The notes under the pieces: model-generated
What the model was told of the DNA's origin: nothing
The model's input: only the letters and a program-made list of their open reading frames with translations
Database searches by the model: none
From: Saturnia japonica
Lineage: Eukaryota; Arthropoda; Insecta; Lepidoptera; Saturniidae
Assembly (NCBI GenBank): GCA_033032175.1
Contig: CM065304.1
Span: 11,098,001 to 11,162,000 of the forward strand
Direction: 5' to 3'
Length of the DNA: 64,000 nt
Shown: positions 45,421-57,224 of the stretch, one piece after another
Position numbering within the stretch: position 1 is the stretch's first letter
Layout: each line of letters begins with the position of its first letter
Made by a program: the position numbers and the translations under genes

Positions 45421-45721
45421 TTGGTAAAAGCCTGTTATTATTGCTTTAGATACCCTTTCTAAAATAGAACTTAATGCAGTTCTGGACAGGGTCTTTTAGC
45501 AAGTTATAGAGAAGCCGTTTTTGGTTAGCTCATTACATAGATCGTAATATTCATTAATTTTTATTGCGTGGTCTTTAATTATATTATTTTCCTATGGTAC
45601 AGTAAGCTCTACAAGTACTATACGCTTGATTTCTCGAGAATAAAGAAGTGTCTGGTTTGGATGACGAAACACCCATATCCTCTGGGATTTTACAATGTTT
45701 TTTATGTGTCCACTAAAACAG

Positions 45722-46270
45722 TCTAATCCGGTGCAGAACCTAGGATTGAGAAGGGCTTACTTTTAGCATTTACTCTTGAGCCTTCTTTTGTAAAGTTAAT
45801 TTGTCTCCTTTTAGTGGTCAATCCTTTTTGAGCTCTAGCTACTGAAAAACTTACTGCTTCACGTATGCTTTGAAGTACTCTATCATGGCAACTTGAGTAG
45901 TGATCCCTATCAATAAGCACCTTGTATCCTGATAATAAGTGCCTGGCTGTACCTATTGCCTCACCACAAGTATAGCAAGATTTACCAGAGGCTTTTCCCC
46001 ATCTTACTAAGATACTCTGGTCTGGGAGGTTATTTGGAAGGCATTAAGATAAAATTTTAGTGAGGCAGGAGACTAGCCATATAACAAGGCCTGCCACTTT
46101 AGTGCTACTGGGATGATGCAGAACTCACCTATGGCTACCAAATGCATTTCTATATTCATTGCGTGCACTCTATAGCTGTCATTTTCATCTTGTTGTGGAA
46201 AGGTTTTTATTGTCTTTTTCTTTCTCAAACCCAACTCGAGTCTATCAACCTGTGCACCTGCCATGAATTG
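45722..46270 (-). pseudogene. Non-LTR retrotransposon polymerase C-terminal remnant
   Basis: Minus-strand fragments read VEMHLVAIGEFCIIPVALK-like (the V.VVPVV.GALG region of LINE polymerases), then CYTCGEAIGTARHLLSGYK and HYSSCHDRVLQSIREAVSFS. The latter is a C-x2-C...H...C zinc-knuckle tail with the final Cys changed to Tyr. Stops and frame changes break it. The family is not assigned. Confidence 0.5.
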
Positions 46271-46464
46271 TTTATGGAATTGAAGTCTTAACTCTCGTTT
46301 TGTAAAATGTAATGATGCTAAATTTAATCGTTTTTGCTTAATTTAATATGTGTTTAAATGTCAGGCAGGCCTATTATCTGAGCGATTGCATTGTTTTTTT
46401 TTTATGTGGAAATAAGAGCATGTAATTTTACCCTAATTTTTTCCTTGGGGGTACTAAATATACT

Positions 46465-46804
46465 GCCTCGCTAGCTTAGTGGTCGTAAGCGCGACTGCTA
46501 TGAGCGAGGTCCTGGGTTCGAATCCCATACATGAATCCCATTCTACATATCGAAAGTAGATACGAGCAAAAAGTGTTATTGGGTTTTTCCTATTAAATTC
46601 TCAGTTGCAGCTCGGAGTTTGGTTTCGTGTCCGATTAATAAATAGCAATAGGCTCGCCCCCTATTACATGGGACCTAAACACATACACGGCGAACTGTGG
46701 GTGTACATTACACACCATACATTACATTGTAGTACACCTCTGCCTAACCCTTTGGGGAATACAGGCGTAATGGTATATTATGTAAATACATAAAATAAAT
46801 AAAT
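46465..46804 (+). repeat. tRNA-derived SINE, copy 4, with internal 40-bp insertion
   Basis: GCCTCGCTAGCTTAGTGGTC, GCGCGACTGCTATGAGCGAG, box B GGTTCGAATCCCATAC. About 40 extra bases (around 46530-46570) separate box B from the GTGTTATTGGGTTTTTCC body, and a short CATACATTACATTG repeat is expanded near 46720. It ends in an A-rich (ATAAATAA) tail. Extends to the start of the open frame at 46803. Confidence 0.75.
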
Positions 46805-47114
46805 AGTCAGACTAGAGGCACTATTCTTTGAACGGAACCCTAACAACCTTAAAATAAATAAGTTTAACGGAAACACTGTGTCAAATCAGGCTCACAGGAT
46901 TATAAAACAAAATGTCATATCTCAAAAATTGCTGGACCGATTACATAAACCAGCCAAAGGTATAATACCAACTGAAAACCCTGAACTGATTTTGATTGAT
47001 ATCGAGGAACAAGATATGGCACCAACACAGACGTTACACATTACACAAAAGACACCAGAACAAACGGAAGCAATAGTCCAACTAATAAACAATATAGAAG
47101 TTAACGAAGACTAA
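46803..47114 (+). other. Unrecognised open reading frame fragment
   Basis: About 104 codons open from the SINE tail to a TAA: VRLEALFFERNPNNLKINKF, NGNTVSNQAHRIIKQNVISQ, KLLDRLHKPAKGIIPTENPE, LILIDIEEQDMAPTQTLHIT. An in-frame continuation after the stop is also open for about 40 codons (LILHFLKMLAETKETLLTDH). Composition looks protein-like (acidic, Ile/Leu/Gln-rich). It has no methionine at its left edge and directly abuts a SINE, as if the SINE inserted into a longer coding sequence. I do not recognise it; a retroelement gag-like or host exon origin is possible. Confidence 0.3.
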
Positions 47115-48201
47115 GACCCATTAATCTTACACTTTCTTAAAATGTTAGCTGAAACGAAAGAAACCCTACTAACAGATCACTTGGTCCTGCCTAAAGCCAA
47201 AATAAATTCAAGTATACATGCAGATATTAATTACCCCACTCAGTTTTGACTGATTCTATCATTACCGAAAAAATTACGAAAAATATTTAATTAATCATAT
47301 TATTTTAATTATAAGATTGATAGCATGCTCTCTAGTGTGGAGAGTCGGTTTTTGTGAATTGGCCAAAACGTTCGAACTCCTTTGATTCGGGGTCAATTTA
47401 CCGCTCGGGATTGCTACCAAAGCAATCTCAGACTAATTCTATCAAACTTTTGTCAACGCACCCGTTCCACCCCTTTATATATCGACGGTTGGACGATTCA
47501 GGTCGAGTATTGGACGATTGTGTTGTGCCAGAAACATACTATTTTATAAACAACTTCAGAACAAAAGGAGGATCTATGATCAATGCGTACCTTTATTTAA
47601 TATCGATCAAATCCTCGAGTTGACTGTATGTTTAAAACTTAAAATAAATTATTGAGTAACATTGGTCTATCGATAAAATACCTAAAGCGATACAAATCTG
47701 GAAAAAAATTGTTTACTTTTTTAATTTTGCCTTTGGAAAATTAATATTTTTTGTTTGTGAGTGACGTGATTTGAAATGTGATTTGACTCTTGCGTTATTG
47801 TCAAAATTGTCACAGTTATCATACATTCATACAAAATGACAAATAAAATGATTGATGACGTCATGGGATCATAATGCATCGTTTTTATGACGTACTTTAT
47901 ATTTAGATTCAAAAATATTTTTCAATCACTTTTTATGCTGTATTATGGAAATAAATATATTCATAGGTATTATTTTCAACTTATAAAGGGTTTAAAACAA
48001 TTTTTCAAAGGTTGCCAACTCCCAGATTACCTAATACTAATTTATGTGTATTGTTCCATTGCATCCATCGGGAACAATTGAACAGATTTTGATGAAACTT
48101 TTTCGGCCGATTTGATATTATTATTTTCAGCATTTTTTAATGTTCATTATTACAGTATACTAGTTAAAGTTTGATTCATAGACTTAGTTTATTTTTTAAT
48201 A

Positions 48202-48425
48202 TTGAAGTGAAACTTCTTTTGGGTACGGTGTGAATTGGATTTTATTAAACGAAAATTTGTAAGGAAAAAGAGAGAGCTATAATGTTTATATAGGTTTTAG
48301 ACTATGACAGAATGAGATAGAATGCGTTTCTGTATACTTTCCCTATCTTTCGTCTATTATTAATGTATTCGAAAGAATTATACAAAGAGAAGGATAGGGA
48401 GAGAGAAAGAGAAGTTTCACTTCAA
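48202..48425. mobile_element. MITE, 224 bp
   Basis: Terminal inverted repeats TTGAAGTGAAACTTCT at the left and AGAAGTTTCACTTCAA at the right (16 bp, perfect), with a purine-rich interior and no ORF. Flanking target duplication not clear. Confidence 0.65.
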
Positions 48426-49589
48426 CCGCGTGTGAACTCCCACTTAATTTTTATTTATTTTTATTAATTTTTCGTTAGGCTTGTTGTTTTTCGATGTAAC
48501 TTGTGTTATTTTTAAAGCTTCAAGCTACCATCAATAAATCATAATAATTTAATACTAATGCTTAGTATAATATACATATTATTTATTTATTTAAGATATA
48601 CAAACTCCACAGCACATTTTAAAAATGGTTAAATATTTAAAATATAATTTTAAAATGTCTATTATGAAGTGGTACATAAATTACATTTCATAATTATGCC
48701 TAATGATATGTGTGTATGAATGTATTTAAAAAGATGTTTAATAAGTAATGTTTGTGTGATAATTAACATGTGTGCGTATAAGTACGCGCGCGCATGTGTG
48801 TGGTGTATGTGTTTTAGGTTTCCTGTATTACTGCTGAACTAATCTTGTATAGACCGACTTGAGAAACTGTATTCGAATTAGGTGGAAAATATCAATATCA
48901 TTAAAAAGCTTATTGTACTGTGTAGTAGGTACAACTGTAAAGGATGGGGTTTTGAGCATATGTATCTATGCTTTAGGTACAGAATAATTTATAAACAAAC
49001 TGGGGTTCCTAGTACGCTTATTAGCTGTACAACTGTAAAGGATGGAGTTCTGGGCAATATGTTATTAAGTTAACTAAATCATATAGAAATCGCATATCGT
49101 GTGTGATTCAACAGTATTTTAATGAAAACATTTTATGGTGCTTTATGTAATCACTGTGCTCACTGGGATTTTTTGTACATTTTCTAACCAGTTATTACGT
49201 GTAATTAAAACTAGTGACCATGTTGACGACCCACATTGTAAGCAGTTTCTCACAAAAGAAAAATAAAGAATTTGAATTGATAGAATTGTACTGAATGGCT
49301 TTGTGACTCTAAATATAAATCCTAATATTTTGGTGACTTTTCGATGAATTTAGTCGTAATGATAATTGTACAGTAATTTCAAGTCCATCATAATCACCAG
49401 ATTGTTCACACAATCAACACTTTGGAATGAATGGTAAGTGATATAAAGAATAACTGTAATTAATATAACGGAATATTAAAAATATTAAAAACATAAAATA
49501 CAAACTTAAAAAGTACTACGTCAACTCAATTGTATATGCATATAAAATTATAATGAACTACAACACCATGAACTACAATATATTTTTTT

Positions 49590-49760
49590 ATGGATGTTCA
49601 GCCATAAATTCTTTGTTTATGAACCGATTTCGATGATTCTTTTTTCGTTGGAAAGCGGGTACCTCGAGGGTAGTTCCATTTTATTTTCATTGGCATTGGC
49701 CCATCAACTTCGAAGATATACCAGAGTTGGTATGGAAGGTCATGGAAGTTGGTTTTCCTT
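49590..49760 (+). repeat. Interspersed repeat family H, copy 2
   Basis: GAACCGATTTCGATGATTC, TTTCGTTGGAAAGCGGGTACC, TTCATTGGCATTGGCCC and GAAGATATACCAGAG parallel the copy at 31085-31200. A (TA)n run follows at 49787-49808. Confidence 0.5.
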
Positions 49761-49854
49761 TATGTTAAAAATTGTCTTGTAGTATTAAATATATATATAT
49801 ATATATACCAAAACTATTTTGTATTTTTTTATAAAACTAAAGTTGCAAACAAGC

Positions 49855-50325
49855 GTACGCCCCGCATGATAGTCAGCGGTTACCGTAGGCCAGGATGGTC
49901 AAACGGTCAATCGGGATCGACCTATCAATTGGGAGAGCTTTTCAAGTCAATCGATGGATTTTCCGAAAAGTACTTATAAAATACCTTAAAAGTTTTGCGG
50001 AAGCCAACTATATTCAAACCACATATCCAAAATGAGACATCTATTATTATACATACCTTTCGATGTAGGTGTATCTCAAAACTATATCATCCAATACCAA
50101 ATTTCATAGACATTGTTTAAAAACATTGTGTGTTGGCAGTCGATCACTTGTTAGCCAAACATTTAGTGGTAGACCGCTGACGCTATAAGTTTGAGCACCC
50201 CTGCCGTAGACTATGGAACCTTGTAACACCAGAGATGTCAGTATGTCAGTAGCGCATTGCCGACTTTGAATCTTGGTTCTCTGGGGAAACCCTACTCATT
50301 GCAGGAACACAACACCTAAACTATA
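49855..50325 (-). repeat. LINE/retroposon 3'-end fragments
   Basis: GCAAACAAGCGTACGCCCCG at 49848 is the reverse of the LINE 3' UTR motif seen at 31690-31715. 50205-50320 has CCGTAGACTATGGAACC, CTTGTAACACCAGAGATGTC and GCGCATTGCCGACTTTG, commonly seen in the tails of lepidopteran retroposons. It is probably two pieces; the limits are approximate. Confidence 0.45.
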
Positions 50326-50329
50326 CGTC

Positions 50330-50735
50330 TAAATAACACGCTTTAAAGAGCAAAGTTTATCTTCATAAAATTGTCTTTATGATGACTTAACTTTTAACTT
50401 TTGTTCGTAAGGATTAATATGTCATGCCTAAAAATAATACTCATAAATCAATTTTAATCTTCAACAAAACAAATCGCAGAATTCCTTACTATGTCTTATA
50501 AATAAGGGATAGGCATATGCTATTGCGGACTTTTTTTACATGTACTAAGGACCGATATGTGTGTAGAACAATGTATTTACATAGTTTTATCCATTACGCC
50601 AGCGCCCGCGGATAAAGCAGTTCGGGAGAGCTTCCACTTCCGAATTACTTAGATGAGATGTTAGATGTCTCATGCCTATACTATCCCTCGTGAATCTGGC
50701 GCTATCATACACAAAAATAATTTTAGGAATCCGAA
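50330..50735 (-). repeat. Helitron family D copy 2 (body)
   Basis: Matches 43950-44375: ATATGTCATGCCTAAAAATA, AGGCATATGCTATTGCGGAC, CGCCAGCGCCCGCGGATAAA, CCTCGTGAATCTGGCGCTAT. No terminal CTAG found. Confidence 0.55.
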
Positions 50736-51049
50736 TGCTAGTTGCAGAGATTAGCGTATCCGTTTAAACAAACAACTTTTATTAAATAACTATATATTGT
50801 ACAAATTTGAAAAGTAACGTAGATGGCTTAAGTTTTCTTCCAAATATAAACTTAATTTAAAAAAAAAGTCTGTGTTTTCTTTCACGACATAGAAGTGCAA
50901 GTGCACCCCCTCGCATCTTGCTGTCGGCGCCCATAGGTAATCCTGTAACGTCGTTAATAAATGAGTACTATTACTAAATTGTAGGTACTTTTTTGAAGAT
51001 TTTTGACTTTTTCCTTTATGTCCTTTGTATATGTTTAATACTACCTTGA

Positions 51050-51375
51050 AGCCAAATTTGAAGTTTCTGAGTCACCCAGAAGTGGTCTAGGTTTTTGATG
51101 CGTGAGTCAGTCAGTGAGTGAGTGATAAAAATGCTGCTTTTCAGATCCTAATAACTCAAAAATTATAACAAGCTTATTCGTGAAATTTGAGATTCTAGGA
51201 ATTCAAGAGAGGTTTATTAAAAATTCAAAGTGTCAAGTGTGTAGGTCGAATGCTATTTGACTTATGGAAGGGTCGAAAGTTGCTCGAAAAGGTTCTTGTA
51301 AATATACAAGACTTATACACTGGCCGGTGTTGTCTGTTCCGAACTGGGCTGACACACCACCATGTGTCTAGATTT
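51050..51375 (+). repeat. Interspersed repeat family F, copy 2
   Basis: Closely parallels 10228-10542: GGTCTAGGTTTTTGATGCG, GTGAGTCAGTCAGTGAGTG, CACTGGCCGGTGTTGTC and a final CCATGTGTCTAGATT. Confidence 0.6.
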
Positions 51376-51499
51376 TATGACTTTTTCGGATAAAATTATT
51401 TTCCAAAAATTTATTGACGATATACGGGAAAATATAATACATTAAAAATTTGATACAACATTCAAATATTATATGTTGTACAATTAGGTAGATCTGCCA

Positions 51500-51600
51500 T
51501 GCGCTGGGAACCCGCTGAAAGCCGGTTATTATGGCGATCATCAGACATTTCTATGTCCAGCAGAGAACGTCGTTCCACTGAGGTGATGATGATGTATTGT
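51500..51600 (+). repeat. Retroposon 3' tail
   Basis: GCCGGTTATTATGGCGATCA, CATTTCTATGTCCAGCAGAG and GAGGTGATGATGATG, the GATGATG-ending 3' tail common to several lepidopteran LINEs. Upstream part absent. Confidence 0.45.
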
Positions 51601-53193
51601 TAGATTAACTATTCATTTGGCTAACTATGGTTAAAATACTGTAGTCATTAGAAATTTTGATTGTTTCATATTAAGTATATCGGGAACAAAATACTGGTGA
51701 AACTTTACCATTAAGCATAAGTTACATTATCGCTAGACTGTCTTAACCCGAACGGGTCCGTGTAATAAATACCTATGCGAATCACTGAAGAACTTTCGAT
51801 TTACTTGTATACCTCACTAGTTCCGGACTTCCCGCATCTAACAAGAATTAGACATTTAACTTTTAATTGGCCGCTTGTACGGTCTTCAGGAACTTTGCAC
51901 GCCTGTTAGTGTTTTACGTTGTTATATGTATTTTATTTATATTTTTAATCATGTAGTAAGTTACATGATATTCATAAATAAGTGAATTTGAAGTCAAAAT
52001 GATATAACACAATTAATTTACAGTATAATTACTTATCTTACGTAACTATACACGTTCTGTACAGACATTATTTACATTGATATTAAATAATATTTTCCTT
52101 CGGTATTATAACACGTTATACGACTATTGCTTATTTAAAAATAATTCACATATTATTACCTCGAGCAAAAGTTACAGAAATTATTTACTAAATAATATAG
52201 AATATAGCATTTATAGTAACTTCAGATATTTTAGGTACCTAAACATTAAATAATTATTACCAAGACTTCAACGAGACCAAAAAAAACTGATATGATTTCT
52301 ATTTTCAACTTAAACAGTAAAATAGTTAAAAAAACAAACAACAATTAAATAAAATTAGGAACGCTATAGCGTTATAGTTGTTGTTTCAATTGTTGAAATT
52401 AATAAAAATATGTATCAATATTAATATATTAATTATTCAAATTAGTTAAAATATAAGAAAGTAAATTGACGTAGTAAAGCTCTGCAAAAAAAATTCTCTT
52501 TTATAAAAATAGTAACTCAGTAAAGTGACTGCCCGGTGCATGATGGTAAGTAAAGTTCAATTCAAAAACAGTGGCGACGATTGAGAGATCAACAATCCAT
52601 CATCAGTCACTACTGTCATGCAAGCCTGCCTGAGAAACTGGATATGTACCAACTACCAACTGATTCCGTAGCACAACACGCATAAATTAATCATTATCGC
52701 AGACTTTTCACTACAATATGCACTGTATAGCCCTGCCAATATGCTATCGCTCGTTCGTAACCTTGCAGGGTGCAGGTGAAGAATGCTAGAATACGCTCTT
52801 GTAATGAATACATTTCTGACATGCTCAACTTCGGTGCAATTACTTAAGTACATCAAATACTGATTTCATTAAACCTTCGGCTCTCAATGTCGCACAAATG
52901 TACGTAACAATTGGCATATACGCCATCCACTGGAGCAGAGTTATTAAGGGCTCTTAAAGTAAAGTGCAATCTTTAGTCTGACACATGGTTAACTTACTCA
53001 TGACATACTTAAATCCAACCAACTGATCGATGTTCAATTCAATAATGTAACTATTACTTATGGAGAAATGTCGAAGATTACGCCTCAGTTTAAACTTACT
53101 GCCGACTGAGAGCAGTGGAAGAATCATAGTATTTTTAATGTAGCTATGTAATTGTTGACACAGTTTTTTTTTAACTTACGGACTCCTTCCTAC

Positions 53194-53640
53194 ACCTATT
53201 AATAAATCTGCAGTTCTATTTGTACAACGTATTATTTTATCAAATATTGCAATAGATACCTATTATAAAGAAAGCTGGTCATGACTATGATATTAAACAA
53301 ATTTTTATCTATCTGTCTGTCTGTTTGTGTGTCCGAATTTAATTCAAAATTGCTTGACAGATTTTTTATGGAATTTTGTACACGTGAAGCCTATATCATT
53401 CCACAATTAATAGGTTATAAGAATTGCACATAATTCTTTTAGAAATTGTAATAAAAAAAAGGAAAATTCTATTTCTTTCGAAATTTATTACAAGTTACTT
53501 GAATACTGATCAAAGAGAATTTCTACAAAGATCTGTGATATTTTCAAAGCTAAATGATACCGAAAACTTCCGAAAAGAATCACAGCTAAAATTCTCTTAA
53601 ATTTAAATTTGTAAAAAAAGTGTGATACAGTTTTAAAAAA
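53194..53640 (+). mobile_element. Helitron family C copy 3
   Basis: Starts CCTATTAATAAATCTGCAG and shares TCTATCTGTCTGTCTGTTTG, AATTTTGTACACGTGAAGCC and CCACAATTAATAGGTTATAA with copy 1. The 3' limit is unclear. Confidence 0.5.
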
Positions 53641-53739
53641 CTTATTCATATATCCACATAATTTAAAAAAAAAATAGGATTAGAATCTGGGACCGTAAAA
53701 ATTTACATGCTCCTTTAACATTGTAGGTGAACAATAGAT

Positions 53740-53931
53740 AAGTATGGATTTTTTTAAAATTCAACCCCTAAGGTGGTGAAAAGGGGAATGAAAAATTGTA
53801 TGAAAATCCTTTATTTTTAAAGATCTATTAAAACTGGTATTTAGCAATTCAGTTAGAAATTTAAAAAGTTTTTTTTAAACATGGGACTTAACTATGACGC
53901 AAGCGAAGCCGCGATAAAAGCGCTAGTAATC
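53740..53931 (+). mobile_element. Helitron family E copy 3 (3' part)
   Basis: AAATTCAACCCCTAAGGTGG, GGTATTTAGCAATTCAGTT and CGCAAGCGAAGCCGCGATAA, ending GCG-CTAG|T near 53931. It provides the 3' end missing from the copies at 7960 and 29290. Confidence 0.5.
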
Positions 53932-53964
53932 AACGTTCAAACATATGTTATTTAATGATTTTTT

Positions 53965-54118
53965 TATACCACGATGGTGCTAAATAAGCAAACGGTCCGT
54001 CTGATGGTAAGCGATCCCTGCAGCCTATGAACGCTACACCAGAAGCATCACATGTGCATTGCCGAACCACCACACGTCTAGCAGAGGACTGTTAAATTGT
54101 GTTGATGATGATGTGTTA
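53965..54118 (+). repeat. Retroposon 3' tail
   Basis: GCAAACGGTCCGTCTGATGG, TAAGCGATCCCTGCAGCC and GTGTTGATGATGATGTG resemble other lepidopteran retroposon tails. No ORF. Confidence 0.45.
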
Positions 54119-55189
54119 TAATAACAAAAATAGTTTTTTATATATAATAGATAATAAATTTTTATTTTTAAATGGGATTTTAAATTTTATAATCATTTTA
54201 TAATTTTTAACTGCCTAATACTTTACATAAAAGCTGTAAACTATTATTACTATTAATAATCTAGCTAGACTTTAGGCATTTACTTTCTTAGCATGATTTT
54301 CGGTCTGATCGGTAATTTTTCCATCCGATACCAAGGTTCGCTTCATAAATAATAATAGTACAAAATATAAGTACTTAATGTATTTATTCGCTGATTTAAG
54401 TTTCAAATAATAATAGTCAGTATTTAATTGCCCAAATAGACATCCATGCGGTCGAGCTGTCCTTAGATAAAGGGATCTATTTTATTTCATGTACAAAACT
54501 TATGTAAATTAATGTATTTATATATTAATCTCTTTGAGGTAATATAAATATATGGACGTCATGTCAATCACAGTTGCAATGATTTTTGAAATATATTAAG
54601 CCTTTTAAATTTACAGCATGGATAAGTTTAGTCGTATAAAAATGGAATTCTATTTTTAACTACAAAAGTAGTTTTAATTTCGATAGTACAATTTGTTGGT
54701 GAAAGGTTTGCCAGTATATTGCAAATACTTTTTCATCCCCTACAGCTAAGTTATGAATACTTCGACTATGGTTCATGTTGGAAGCTGGTGAACGGAGGTC
54801 TCCGAAGAGGTACGGCCATGTTGCGGCTACGTACGGACGGCGGGAAATCGCGGCCGCCCATGGGAGGCGTGCGGCGCTGGGCTTCGCAAACAGGATGGCG
54901 CTACGTATTGCTATGGCGAGTGAAAGAGAGAATCGCGAGGCGGCGCGACGCAGAGGGCGTACGAACTCGCGAACCGGCACGCACTCCTGTTCCGGTCGCG
55001 TCGACGGGCGGCCGGGAACCCGCGCTTCGCCACACTGACACCGTACGCTGCAAAGCCTGACTTTTCTACTAGTACGTTTTTCGAATGCGTGCCGGTAACA
55101 GCGAGGCACGCGATACGCCCGCTGCCGTAGCTGTTTTTTCTCTCTCGCTCGAGTTTGTGACAGCCGAGTGTCGCGTGCGAGCTCGCCCA

Positions 55190-55198
55190 TTTCCCGCC
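55190..55198 (+). promoter_or_regulatory. E2F-type motif 1
   Basis: TTTCCCGCC matches the TTTSSCGC consensus exactly and lies about 200 bp upstream of the start codon. Confidence 0.45.
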
Positions 55199-55240
55199 AC
55201 TTCGAAAAGCTTTCGGAAATGTAAGAGTTAAACTTGAAGT

Positions 55241-55254
55241 TTTTGGCGCGAAAT
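55241..55254 (+). promoter_or_regulatory. E2F-type motif 2 (palindromic)
   Basis: TTTTGGCGCGAAAT contains TTTGGCGC and, on the other strand, TTTCGCGC, giving a two-way E2F/DP match about 140 bp upstream of the start codon. Confidence 0.45.
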
Positions 55255-55282
55255 GTTCGGTTTGCCGTTGTACTCTCAAGGG

Positions 55283-55309
55283 ATGCCGGGTGCTCGTGGT
55301 CTACGCTGA
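55283..55309 (+). other. Short upstream ORF
   Basis: ATG-CCG-GGT... to TGA, eight codons (MPGARGLR), about 85 bp before the proposed start. It may lie in the 5'UTR and dampen translation if transcription begins upstream of it. Not verified. Confidence 0.25.
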
Positions 55310-55393
55310 TAATATGACTTATTATATGTGAAGATAGAGCTGTGATAGTTTGTTCACGGTTATATATGACTGGTTAGGAGAATTTTCAAAATA

Positions 55394-55486
55394 ATGGATG
55401 ACTGGGAGCGTCACGTTACGCCGCTCCTTCAAGATATGGGGTGCGCCAACGAGGATGCACAAGATGACTTCTTTAACCAGCAAGAT
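55394..55486 (+). CDS. First coding exon of an unrecognised gene
   Basis: 31 codons, MDDWERHVTPLLQDMGCANE then DAQDDFFNQQD, ending at GAT|GTAAGT (donor 55487), phase 0. Support: AAAATAATGG start context downstream of a GC-rich promoter-like segment, balanced codon use unlike the AT-rich surroundings, and a near-consensus donor. Reading through, a stop appears within 6 codons, as expected for an intron. The peptide is acidic with no signal peptide or membrane segment. I do not recognise the family. The E2F motifs hint at a replication or cell-cycle role (inference). No second exon was found before the window ends. Confidence 0.55.
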
Positions 55487-56479
55487 GTAAGTTATAGAAG
55501 TACATAATATGTATATGACTATTAATCTATGTTTAAAAACTGTTTATAAATTAATCACACCTATATATTATAATTCCATTCTCGATAGTTTCATTTTGAC
55601 ATAAAGTACGAATAATTAAAAAACTGTTTAGCTAAGACGCGTTGATAGGTACAAACGATTTAATTTGAACTGAATTGTAACAAGTAAGTACCTAAAAGGT
55701 CAGTGTCAGTGTCACATAAGTATTCTCATAATGTAAGCATTGTAGAGAAAAATTAGAGAATGTATGAATTATTAACTACAATTTATATTCATATAGAAAA
55801 AAAAACGTCCTTTATCATAAACCATTCTACAATCAAAAACAATACAATTTGAGGTATTAGATAAATGGTCGAGTTATAAAAGGATTAATTACACTTATTT
55901 GAAGCTTCAGGTATAAAGTTTATATAACAGTTACCAAGTTACATTCTTTATTAAAACAATAAAATCTCATTATATAAACATTTAATATATTTAAAGTTTC
56001 TTCAATTAATTTATCATTTTCATATATACCTAATGCTATGGTAGTTTTGTGTACTTATCTTTTAAAACACTGAATAAAAAATAATAAAATGTTACGAAAA
56101 TAAATACTGACATCAGATACTGTCAAAAACACTGAAATTTAAGCAACTTTGGCATTTTTCATTTAACCGATTAAGATCTAGTGATGAGCTGACAGTTTAC
56201 CTCTGCGTATTCCACTAAGGCAAAACTAGTGTACAATTAACGTAACTGTTGGTTTTGTGACTGAACCTTTAGTATCTATCCCAATAAAAACGTCACTATA
56301 GTAAAGGGGTTAAGTTCGGTAAAAACGACATTCTGGGTGGTCGTTGTACCGATAAAATAGCTGAGACCTAACTGGAACCATGCTTCATAGCAGTTCTTTT
56401 TATTATAGCTGTACGAATGCCGGTTCTTCAATTCATTTACAAAATAATTTGTTACTTTCTTTGATATGTTATTATTTAT

Positions 56480-56685
56480 TAGTGAGGTTTGTGATTCTAG
56501 GTTTTCAAGGTGGGTGTATTAAATATATAAAATTCCAGGTGTGTAGATAGAATAATTTTTTATTATGAAGTGGTCGAAAGTAGCTCGAAATGGTTCGTGT
56601 AAATATTATATACAGTAGCCGACGTGTTCGCCTTTTTTCAGGACCTGGCTGACATACTAGCATGTTTACACAATATGTTTCATTT
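56480..56685 (+). repeat. Interspersed repeat family F, copy 3 (partial)
   Basis: TTTGTGATTCTAGGTTTTCA, GTGTGTAGATAGAATA, GTCGAAAGTAGCTCGAAATG and CCTGGCTGACATACTAGC match the second half of the family F copies. Confidence 0.5.
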
Positions 56686-56880
56686 ATCTAATTATATAAT
56701 AGATTAATTTGTAATAAAATGACTATATATGATATCTTCCCTTTAAAAATATATTATGTAACAAATTAAACAAGAAAAATGAATGAAATGTAGATACGTT
56801 AAATAAAGACCAAATAAAACAAATTATCAAATCGAACCTTTATATATTTACCAATAACTCAAACCTTTATTAACTAAACA

Positions 56881-57224
56881 TCTATATATTAATACTTGAA
56901 GCAAAAGCTTTCTACCCCTTTTAAGCGTATTGTGTACACGGAAGACTGTGAGATTTGACATGGTTAAAGTTTGTACGGAGAAGGAGTGCAGAAAGCTAAA
57001 ATTTATGTATAATATCTGTTACTAATATATTAAATTAAATTAATTAATACAGCAAAACCTAAACCGAGCAGTGCCATTGAACTTGGGTACCCCCAAAATA
57101 TTGACATTGTCACTCAACGAAAAGTGACAGCAAGTGATGTAGATAACACTCATTGTTTGGGTTCATGAATACTGCAAATGTCAAAAAGTCGCTGGTTGAA
57201 TTTCGACCATTAGGTGACCGCTAG
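56881..57224 (+). mobile_element. Complete non-autonomous Helitron, family A copy 4
   Basis: The best copy of the family: A|TCTATATATTAATACTTG start (56881), body, GGTTGA-ATT-TCGACC hairpin (57194-57208), 12-nt spacer, CTAG at 57221-57224 and T after. 344 bp, no ORF. Confidence 0.85.

Larger units (their letters stand above)
43140..54700. other. Intergenic region between sowah and the second gene
   Basis: Holds only repeats and remnants listed separately. Stretches with nothing recognisable: 47120-48200 (one 89-codon frame at 47354-47623 of unknown meaning), 48430-49590, 51600-53190 and 54120-54700. It is bounded by divergent gene starts: sowah reads left, the other gene right. Confidence 0.5.
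54780..55270 (+). promoter_or_regulatory. GC-rich promoter-like segment
   Basis: About 490 bp, GC- and CpG-rich in an AT-rich region, directly upstream of a first coding exon. It contains TTTCCCGCC (55190-55198) and TTTTGGCGCGAAAT (55241-55254), both matching the E2F/DP consensus. Long open frames on both strands here (for example 176 codons, 55190-54660) are arginine-rich and read as GC-bias artefacts. Promoter role inferred from composition, motifs and position. Confidence 0.5.

Noticed and set aside
54660..55190. 176-codon minus-strand ORF in the GC-rich segment
   Set aside because: Arginine/serine/proline-rich, overlaps open frames on the other strand and a promoter-like island; typical of GC-biased non-coding DNA.
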